A DNA stretch of 33,957 bases from an uncultured Oscillospiraceae bacterium (lineage in GTDB: Bacteria; Bacillota; Clostridia; Oscillospirales; Oscillospiraceae): NCBI GenBank assembly GCA_947599875.1, contig CANQFV010000028.1:1-33957 (forward strand), in the 5' to 3' direction. The notes beneath the pieces are model-generated. The model did not search any database, was not told the DNA's origin, and saw only the letters and a list, made by a program, of their open reading frames with translations. This document shows, one piece after another, positions 14,401 through 20,696 of the stretch. The position numbers and the translations under genes are program-made. Numbering within the stretch: the first letter of the stretch is position 1; each line of letters begins with the position of its first letter.

Positions 14401-15068
14401 TTCACCACCGCCTTATACCCCAGCCCGTGGACGGTTTTGATCTCAAACTCCGGGCAGTTTTCAAACTTCCCCCGGAGCTTTGTCATGTACACGTCCACCG
14501 CCCTGGGGGTGGTGTTGGTCTCCACGTCCCAGAATTCGTCCATAAGCTGAGATCTGGTGAAGGTCTTGCCGGGGTAGCTCAGGAGCTTGTAGAGGATGTT
14601 GAACTCCCGGGCCGTCAGGGGGATCTCCTGCCCGTCCCACACCGCCGTGCGCTGATCCATATCCAGGCGCAGACTGCCGATCTCCAGCTTGCGGGAGGCG
14701 GCGATCCTGGCCCGGCGCAAGAGCGCGCCGATGCGCAGGAGAAGCTCGTCTAAGTCGATGGGCTTCACCATGTAGTCGTCGATGCCCAGGCGAAAGCCCC
14801 GCTGCTTGGAGGCGATGTCGTCCCGGGCGGTCATAAAGAGGATGGGGATCTCCTCATTGAGGCTCCGCACGGTCTTGGCAAACTCGTACCCGTCGATCCC
14901 CGGCATCATAATGTCGGAGACGATCAGGTCAAAGGGGCTGCCGTACATGGCGTCAAAAGCGGAGCCGGCATCCGGGCACCCCACCGCGTCATAGCCGCTC
15001 TGCTTTAAAAAGGCGCACACCGCCCGGTTTAAGTCCCTGTCGTCCTCCACCACTAAAAGCTTGAACAT
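14397..15068 (-). CDS. OmpR-family response regulator
   Basis: A 223-residue response regulator: receiver domain (1-120) with the acidic pair in VVEDD, the phosphoacceptor D52 in VSDIMMPG and the conserved Lys region beyond FMTARDD. It ends in an OmpR-type winged helix (about 130-222), with RSQLMDEFW and VDVYMTKLRGKF. The ATG at 15068 is chosen because GGGGGG lies 6 bases upstream; an ATG two codons earlier overlaps that site. TATAAT (15094-15099 on the minus strand) is a possible -10, but no good -35 is seen. A 9-base direct repeat (TTTGCGTTT on the plus strand, 15122-15130 and 15149-15157) lies upstream and could bind the regulator. Confidence 0.93.
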   Translation of the reverse strand: MFKLLVVEDDRDLNRAVCAFLKQSGYDAVGCPDAGSAFDAMYGSPFDLIVSDIMMPGIDGYEFAKTVRSLNEEIPILFMTARDDIASKQRGFRLGIDDYMVKPIDLDELLLRIGALLRRARIAASRKLEIGSLRLDMDQRTAVWDGQEIPLTAREFNILYKLLSYPGKTFTRSQLMDEFWDVETNTTPRAVDVYMTKLRGKFENCPEFEIKTVHGLGYKAVVK

Positions 15069-15174
15069 TCCCATCCCCCCGGCGTTTTTTCTCATTATAC
15101 CACGCAATTGTTAAAGTTGTGTTTGCGTTTGGGAAAAATGTTGTCGTTTTTGCGTTTAGCTGGTGAAATGGGTT

Positions 15175-15411
15175 TTATTGCTTCTCCCCGGGTTTCGAGG
15201 CCTGAGCCAGGCGCTTTTCGGCCTCCTCCACGCTCTCCCCCTCATGGGCGAGAAACTTCCCCACGAAGCCGTCCTCCACCCTTTTGAAGCCGCCGGTGAC
15301 GCCCTGCTCTATCTTTTTGTACCCCTGAACGACGCCCTCCTCGATCTTCTTATAGCCGCTGACAACGGCGTCCGCGATTTTCTCGTTTGCTTTGATGAAT
15401 TTATCCGGCAT
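15175..15411 (-). CDS. Small protein of 11-residue amphipathic repeats
   Basis: No named family recognised. The 78-residue product is built of consecutive 11-residue units beginning DAVVSGYKKIE, EGVVQGYKKIE, QGVTGGFKRVE, DGFVGKFLAHE, then a charged tail. There is no signal peptide and no membrane helix. An 11-residue period suits a 3-11 amphipathic helix lying on a membrane, as in apolipoproteins and synucleins, and the EGVV core even resembles the synuclein repeat; this is probably convergence. GGAGG lies 9 bases before the ATG. It follows the small membrane protein gene by 30 bases and precedes the two-component genes. A role in membrane or envelope stress is inferred from context only. Confidence 0.75.
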   Translation of the reverse strand: MPDKFIKANEKIADAVVSGYKKIEEGVVQGYKKIEQGVTGGFKRVEDGFVGKFLAHEGESVEEAEKRLAQASKPGEKQ

Positions 15412-15441
15412 TTTACTTTTCCTCCTTTGATATTGCGGCGC

Positions 15442-15810
15442 TTATTCCAGCCCCTTGCAGACGGGGATGAGGACGATCAGCAGGACGATGCCAACGATGC
15501 CAACGATGATGCCGGGGATCATCATGTCCCAGACCAGCACCATGCACATCCCCACGCCGAAAACCACCGTGCCCAAAAGGCCCAAAAGCGCGGCGCCCAC
15601 AGCCCTTCCGCTCAGCTTGACGGCGGGCTTGCCGTCCATTTTCCGGCGGATGAGGAGCATGGCAAGCAGCACCAGCACGCCGGCGGCCCCCAGGACGATG
15701 CCGGGGATCATGGCGTCCCACTCCGGCAGCAGGGCCATACACATCCCCAGGGCGAAGAGCAGACCGCCCACCACGCTCATAAGCAGTGTCACAAAGTTTT
15801 TCTTCTTCAT
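15442..15810 (-). CDS. Small membrane protein with an internal duplication
   Basis: A 122-residue protein with four membrane helices in two similar halves. The first half has GGLLFALGMCMALLPEWDAM and IPGIVLGAAGVLVLL; the second has GTVVFGVGMCMVLVWDMM and IPGIIVGIVGIVLLI. The repeated G-M-C-M...MIPGI pattern shows that the gene arose by internal duplication. The start at 15810 is set by GGAGG 8 bases upstream; an upstream ATG overlaps that site. It is cotranscribed with the 11-residue repeat protein. No function is known; the lone Cys in each half might matter. Confidence 0.75.
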   Translation of the reverse strand: MKKKNFVTLLMSVVGGLLFALGMCMALLPEWDAMIPGIVLGAAGVLVLLAMLLIRRKMDGKPAVKLSGRAVGAALLGLLGTVVFGVGMCMVLVWDMMIPGIIVGIVGIVLLIVLIPVCKGLE

Positions 15811-15929
15811 TTCTTGTACCTCCATCGATTTTTCGGTGATCTCTCACCTTTTGGAGGGATTATAGCGCCTCAATATTTCCGAAACTTTTGCGGAATGTTT
15901 GAGAAATGTGAAATAAGCGCTTTTTTCAC

Positions 15930-15959
15930 AAAAAAATCTCCCAACGGGCTGTTGGGAGA
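15930..15959 (-). terminator. Terminator of the alpha/beta hydrolase gene
   Basis: On the minus strand, TCTCCCAAC pairs with GTTGGGAGA around AGCCC, followed by seven T. Confidence 0.85.
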
Positions 15960-16009
15960 ATGGATAAAGGCTTATGAGGCAGTTCGCCGCCGGTTGGGCT
16001 TGCTTTCTT

Positions 16010-17014
16010 TCATTTCAAATACTCCCGGAAAAACGCCTCCAGCTTATCAAAGGGGATGGCGTTCTTCCCGCCGCCGTCGTACAGGTCGGTGTGGACGGCG
16101 TCCGGGATGATCATCAACTCCTTGTTGCCGGCATACGGGTTGTCCCTGACCATATCGGCGTAGGCGTCCCTGGAGAAATAGCAGGAGTGGGCACGCTCCC
16201 CGTGGACGATGAGGACGGCGCTGCGTATTTCGTTGGAATAGCGCAGGATCGGCTGGTTGAGAAAGCTCATGCACCCGGTGACGTTCCAGCCTCCGTTGGA
16301 GTTGAGGCTCCGGGGGTGGTATCCGCGGGGGGTCTTGTAGTAGTCGTAGTAGTCCTTCACGAAAAACGGCGCGTCCTCCGGCAGCGGGTCCACCACTCCC
16401 CCGCCCAGGGCGTAGGTTCCGGATCGAAAATCGGCGATGCGCTGGGCGTTCAGGGCTTTTTTCTTCTCATACCGGGCCTCCTCGGAGTCCTCCGCGTCGA
16501 AGTAGCCCCTGGCGTTGACCCGCGTCATGTCGTACATGGTCATGGCCGCCGTGGCCTTCACGCGGGTGTCCAGCGCCGCCGTATTCAGCGCCAGGCCGCC
16601 CCAGCCGCAGATGCCGATGATGCCGATGCGCTCCGGGTCCACGTTCTCCTGGACGGAGAGGAAGTCCACCGCCGCCTGAAAATCCTCGGTGTTGATGTCC
16701 GGGGAGGCCATAAACCTCGGCGCACCGCCGCTCTCGCCCGTGAAGGATGGGTCAAAGGCCAGCGTCAAAAATCCCCGCTCCGCCATTGTCTGGGCGTACA
16801 GCCCCGCCGCCTGCTCCTTCACCGCACCGAAGGGGCCGCACACGGCGATGGCCGGGAGTTTGCCCTCCGCTCCCTTTGGGGTGTACACGTCAGCTGCCAG
16901 GGTGATGCCGTAGCGGTTGGGGAAGACCGCCTTCCGGTGATCCACCCGGTCGCTTTTGAGAAAGGTCTTGTCCCAGTCGTCCGTAAGAGCCAATTTCGCT
17001 GTTTTCAAGGTCAT
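16010..17014 (-). CDS. Alpha/beta hydrolase, dienelactone-hydrolase-like
   Basis: A 334-residue cytoplasmic alpha/beta hydrolase; the substrate is not predictable. An oxyanion-region VCGPFGAVKEQ (about 58-68) and a DPSFTGESGG segment are seen. The nucleophile elbow is GIIGICGWGG (131-140), where C136 is the best candidate nucleophile, with a terminal PDAVHTDLYD holding H308. No Ser occupies the elbow, so this is not a standard GxSxG esterase. The ATG at 17014 was selected for AAAGGA 9 bases upstream. It is divergent from a LysR gene, the classic arrangement for a LysR target. It may act on an ester, lactone or thioester, but this is open. Confidence 0.8.
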   Translation of the reverse strand: MTLKTAKLALTDDWDKTFLKSDRVDHRKAVFPNRYGITLAADVYTPKGAEGKLPAIAVCGPFGAVKEQAAGLYAQTMAERGFLTLAFDPSFTGESGGAPRFMASPDINTEDFQAAVDFLSVQENVDPERIGIIGICGWGGLALNTAALDTRVKATAAMTMYDMTRVNARGYFDAEDSEEARYEKKKALNAQRIADFRSGTYALGGGVVDPLPEDAPFFVKDYYDYYKTPRGYHPRSLNSNGGWNVTGCMSFLNQPILRYSNEIRSAVLIVHGERAHSCYFSRDAYADMVRDNPYAGNKELMIIPDAVHTDLYDGGGKNAIPFDKLEAFFREYLK

Positions 17015-17070
17015 GTTATGCCGTCCTTTCCGCATATGTGGCGATTTTTCTCTATCCTTATCATACACCC

Positions 17071-17099
17071 TTGACGGGCGCGGCGCAAATAGTTATAAT
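17071..17099 (+). promoter_or_regulatory. Promoter of the LysR gene
   Basis: TTGACG (17071-17076), a 17-base spacer and TATAAT (17094-17099). It lies in the 135-base divergent gap between the hydrolase and the regulator. Confidence 0.7.
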
Positions 17100-17118
17100 T
17101 TATATCATGTTATTCAAT

Positions 17119-17134
17119 TTTGGAATATTCCAAA
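17119..17134. promoter_or_regulatory. 16-bp perfect palindrome, probable regulator site
   Basis: TTTGGAATATTCCAAA is a perfect palindrome located just after the predicted LysR start site and before its ribosome binding site. It could be the autoregulatory site of the LysR protein; binding is inferred. Confidence 0.6.
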
Positions 17135-17149
17135 GAGAGGGGCGCCCAT

Positions 17150-18049
17150 ATGGAGATCCGCACACTTCGCTATTTTCTGGCCGCCGCCAGGGAGGAGAGC
17201 ATGACAAGGGCGGCGGAGCTTCTGCATGTCACGCAGCCTACCCTCACCAAGCAGATCCAGGCCTTGGAGGAGGAGCTGGGGAAGCGGCTGTTTATCCGCC
17301 GCAGCTCCCACATTGAGCTTACCCAGGAGGGCCTTCTGCTGCGCCGGCGGGCGGAGGATCTTGTCTCCCTGGCGGACAAGATCACCGGGGAATTCACGGC
17401 GCTGGATGACATCACCGGCGGGGACGTCACCTTCGGGCTGGCGGAGTCCTGTCAGATCCGGGTTCTGGCCCGGGAGGTCAAGCGCTTCAAGGCGCTGTAC
17501 CCCGGCCTGCGCGTCCACATCAGCAGCGGGGATACCCAGCAGGTGACGGAGAAGCTGGACAAAGGCGTTCTGGACTTTGCCGTGCTGGCGGAGGAGCCGG
17601 ACACGGCGAAGTACCACTCACTGCCCTTTCCCGAGGCGGACGTGTGGGGCCTGGTGATGCCCTCCAGCCACCCCCTGGCCCGGAGGGAGAGCATCCGCGT
17701 GGAGGATCTGGCGGGGCTTCCCCTGTTTTGCTCGGAGCAGGGGTGGCGGCGGGACATCCCCCGCTGGTGCGGGGAGAGGATGGACGAACTGCGGCTGGAC
17801 GGCTCCTACCGCCTGCCGTATAACGCCTCCCTCTTTGTCCGGGAGGGGCTGGGGTTCCTCCTCACCTTTGACGGCCTGATAGACACAAGCCCGGAGAGCG
17901 GCCTTGTCTTCCGCCCCCTGACCCCCCGGCTGGAGACGGGGATCTACCTGATCTGGAGGAGAACACCGGCCTTCACCCCCATCGCCCAGCGCCTGCTGGC
18001 GTCGCTGAAGGAGGGTCTCTCCTCCCCCGCCGGTTCTGATTCCCCATAA
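17150..18049 (+). CDS. LysR-family transcriptional regulator
   Basis: A 299-residue LysR-type regulator. The N-terminal HTH is MEIRTLRYFLAAAREESMTR, AAELLHVTQPTLTKQIQALE (about 1-40), and the effector-binding domain (about 90-295) has two Rossmann-like lobes. The ATG at 17150 is the family's usual start, and GAGAGGGG precedes it. It is transcribed away from the alpha/beta hydrolase gene, which is the likely regulated target. The ligand is unknown. The gene ends near a bidirectional terminator shared with the GH32 gene on the other strand. Confidence 0.94.
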   Translation: MEIRTLRYFLAAAREESMTRAAELLHVTQPTLTKQIQALEEELGKRLFIRRSSHIELTQEGLLLRRRAEDLVSLADKITGEFTALDDITGGDVTFGLAESCQIRVLAREVKRFKALYPGLRVHISSGDTQQVTEKLDKGVLDFAVLAEEPDTAKYHSLPFPEADVWGLVMPSSHPLARRESIRVEDLAGLPLFCSEQGWRRDIPRWCGERMDELRLDGSYRLPYNASLFVREGLGFLLTFDGLIDTSPESGLVFRPLTPRLETGIYLIWRRTPAFTPIAQRLLASLKEGLSSPAGSDSP

Positions 18050-18188
18050 GGAGGAAAAAATCGCGCCGTTAGCTGCTGTTTGACCACTCATTTCTGAGAA
18101 TTGACTACTGATTTTTGAAGTTTGTTTGAACATAAGAAGACACCCCCGAATTCTCCTCAACCAGGAATGATATAGATCAATAATCTTC

Positions 18189-18225
18189 AAAAAAATGAAC
18201 AGCCTTTGCGGCTGTTCATTTTTTT
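18189..18225. terminator. Bidirectional terminator
   Basis: TGAACAGCC (18196-18204) pairs with GGCTGTTCA (18210-18218), with seven A before and seven T after. It serves LysR on the plus strand and the GH32 operon on the minus strand. The AT-rich stretch 18060-18188 before it holds nothing recognisable. Confidence 0.9.
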
Positions 18226-18243
18226 GATTGGAAATGTCTCGAT

Positions 18244-20607
18244 TTAATCGAAGATGGAGCCCATTTTGGCCACATACATCTCGGTGACGGTGACATTACC
18301 CTGAGCGGAGAGGGAGAGGGCGTGGGAGTCGGGCTCCTCGGTGTAGGCGCGGATGCTGATGGCCTTGGTGTCGTTGAAGAAGCCCTCCACCAGGGAGCGG
18401 TCGATGTAGATCTCCATAGTGATGGTACCGTCCTCGTTGGCTAAGGCCCCGGAGACGGAGGCGGCCTTACAGCCCTCGCCCTTATTCTCGGTGCGGCCCT
18501 TGATGACGCCGTTCACCGGATCGTAGGTGAAGCTGGTGGCGTCCCACTTGCCGCCCTGCTTCATGCTGACGGTGAACTCCGAAGCGCTGCCCAGATCCAC
18601 GGTGAGGCGGATGTAGAGCATATCCTCGTCCACGTCCTTGAGGGCGGCGTTGGCCTCGTCAAGGGTCGCGCCCTTGAGGTCCACCAGTGTCTTCTCCTCC
18701 AGGTCGTGGAGAGCGTCGATGGGAGAGAGCTTGAGGTCCGTGCCCTCGTCGTTGAGCCAGATCTTCCGGGCGAGCCCCACGGTGTGGGCCCAGCCGGAGG
18801 CCCCCTGCTCACCGGCACCCCGCTGGTCCTGCATGATGGAGAACATGTAGATGTCGCCGCTCACCGGGTCCACAAGGCAACTGGGGCCGGTGAAGACGTT
18901 GGAGCCGTAGTCCAGAAGGTGGGGGTCGCCCTCAAAGGCCGGGTCGGGTGTAAACTTGCCGGTGGCAAGGTCAAAGTCCCCCAGCCAGTAATAGACCTTG
19001 TTGTCGGCGCTGGAGGCCGGCGCGGGGGAGATGGAGAAGAAATACTTGGTGACCGTCCCGGCCTCGTTGGTCACGGGCAGGAGAATGGGCAGCTCCCAGC
19101 TGGTGCCGTAAAGGGAGGACTGGTTTTGCATCTCGTAGACAGGCCCCTTGTAGACCCAGTTTTGCTCCACAGTGCCGTCGGGCTTGAGTTCCAGGGTGTC
19201 AGTGGTGTAGAGGAGCGCCGTGCCGCCCTTGGTGGTGGCGGAGCCGGAGCATATGAGCATGCACCAGGTGTCGCCCTCCTTCCAGATGGAGGGGTCCCGG
19301 AACTCGCCGGCGCGGCCCTGGCCGGCTTGCTGGATGACGGCCAACTCGTCGCAGATGACCCAGTCGGTGAGGTCAGGGTCCGTGAGGTCCGCGGGGTAGG
19401 CTACGCCGATGTTCTGGTTGGAGATGAGGCCCGGCGTGTCGTGGAATGCGTCGTTTCCGGCGGTGAAGAAGAGGAGCGGCACACCGTTTTTATCTAAGGT
19501 CGCCCCGCCGGACCAGACGCCGTCGGGGACGACGGTGTTCTCCGTGGGGACGATGGCCTCACGGATGGGCTTCCAGTTGACCATGTCGGTACTCACCAGG
19601 TGGCCCCAGCAGATGTTGCGCCAGTAGGAGCCGGTCATGTTGGCCTGGTAGAAGAGGTGGTAGACGCCGTTATAATAGACCGGCGCGTGGGGCTCGTTCA
19701 TCCAGAACTGGTAGGGCCCGCCGTGGAACTGGGGGCGGGTGTAGTCGCCGGTGAGGATGTTCTGGAGCCAAATGTCGCTAAACTCGATATCGGGGACGGT
19801 GACGCTGTCGTAATATTCCTTGATCTCGTCGGCGGTGAGGGCGACGGAGTAAAGCTTCACCTCGTCCAAATACCCGCTGGCCACGTTGAGGTAGCCCGCT
19901 GTCAGGCGCTCGGCCTCCATGTTCCGGCCCACGGACAGGGCCTTGTTGGAGGCGCCGGCCACCGTCTCGTCGCTGTCCACGGTCATGGAGTCCACCAGCT
20001 CCCCGTTGAGATAGAGGCACATCTTCCCTGCCTTGGCGTCGAAGGTGGCAGTGACCAGGTTCCAGGCGTATTTTTCCAAATTCTCGCCGTCTGACCAGAG
20101 GGTGAGCCAGTCGTTGCCGGTGCCCACCTGGAAGCTCAGACGCCCGAAGCGCTGGTAGCCCAGGATGAAGCCTGTCATGGCGGTTTTGTCGTACTGGCTG
20201 ACGATGCCGGTCAGGTTGTCGGTTCCGTTCTCGGCGGCGTGGGGATCGTCCCACTCGAACATCCGGGGGGCGATCCACGCCTGGACCGTGATGGCGGGGC
20301 CCTCCACGGTGATGTCGCTGCGCTTATAGTTCACATAGGTGCTGGTGCCGTCCAGGAGGATACAGCCACCGCTGATGCCCTCGCCGCGCCACTGGGGGTC
20401 CTGGTCGTCCATGTAGGCGGCGTGGCTGAAGACGTAGCTCAGCTCCGTGTCCGGCAGGTGCCCGGAGGCGTCCTTGACGGTGGTGCCTTGGCCCTCGTCG
20501 AAGGTCAGGTGCAAAAGAAGGCTCTTGTCCTGCTTGTTCCCGCAGGCCCCCAAAAGGAGGACCAGACAGAGCAGGGAAAGAAGAAGCGGGAGCAGTTTTT
20601 TCTTCAT
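18244..20607 (-). CDS. Surface GH32 fructan hydrolase lipoprotein with LamG-like domain
   Basis: A 787-residue lipoprotein: signal peptide with lipobox LGAC (C22), a LamG/concanavalin-like domain (about 30-265), a five-bladed GH32 domain (about 290-620) and a C-terminal beta-sandwich ending with IYIDRSLVEGFFND. GH32 enzymes cleave beta-fructosides such as levan, inulin and sucrose. RDP (437-439) and the acid/base Glu in WELP (E505) are present. The first motif reads WMNEPHAP, with Glu (E305) where the family has the nucleophile Asp of WMNDPNG. Activity may therefore be altered, or the protein may belong to a divergent subgroup. GGAG lies 6 bases before the ATG. It is the second gene after the three-module binding lipoprotein. 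The outer-surface position is from the lipobox. Confidence 0.9.
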   Translation of the reverse strand: MKKKLLPLLLSLLCLVLLLGACGNKQDKSLLLHLTFDEGQGTTVKDASGHLPDTELSYVFSHAAYMDDQDPQWRGEGISGGCILLDGTSTYVNYKRSDITVEGPAITVQAWIAPRMFEWDDPHAAENGTDNLTGIVSQYDKTAMTGFILGYQRFGRLSFQVGTGNDWLTLWSDGENLEKYAWNLVTATFDAKAGKMCLYLNGELVDSMTVDSDETVAGASNKALSVGRNMEAERLTAGYLNVASGYLDEVKLYSVALTADEIKEYYDSVTVPDIEFSDIWLQNILTGDYTRPQFHGGPYQFWMNEPHAPVYYNGVYHLFYQANMTGSYWRNICWGHLVSTDMVNWKPIREAIVPTENTVVPDGVWSGGATLDKNGVPLLFFTAGNDAFHDTPGLISNQNIGVAYPADLTDPDLTDWVICDELAVIQQAGQGRAGEFRDPSIWKEGDTWCMLICSGSATTKGGTALLYTTDTLELKPDGTVEQNWVYKGPVYEMQNQSSLYGTSWELPILLPVTNEAGTVTKYFFSISPAPASSADNKVYYWLGDFDLATGKFTPDPAFEGDPHLLDYGSNVFTGPSCLVDPVSGDIYMFSIMQDQRGAGEQGASGWAHTVGLARKIWLNDEGTDLKLSPIDALHDLEEKTLVDLKGATLDEANAALKDVDEDMLYIRLTVDLGSASEFTVSMKQGGKWDATSFTYDPVNGVIKGRTENKGEGCKAASVSGALANEDGTITMEIYIDRSLVEGFFNDTKAISIRAYTEEPDSHALSLSAQGNVTVTEMYVAKMGSIFD

Positions 20608-20636
20608 ACATATCTCCTTCCTGGGAAATCAGGGAG

Positions 20637-20669
20637 GGCCGGCCGACAGTATGGGACTGCCGACCGGCC
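20637..20669 (-). promoter_or_regulatory. Intercistronic RNA hairpin
   Basis: On the minus strand RNA, GGCCGGUCGGCAGU pairs over its whole length with ACUGUCGGCCGGCC, with two G-U wobbles, around CCCAU. There is no T-run. It lies between the binding lipoprotein and GH32 genes and could set their relative expression by processing or 3'-end protection. Confidence 0.6.
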
Positions 20670-20696
20670 AAAACATGGAGGGACAAACAAGCGGAC

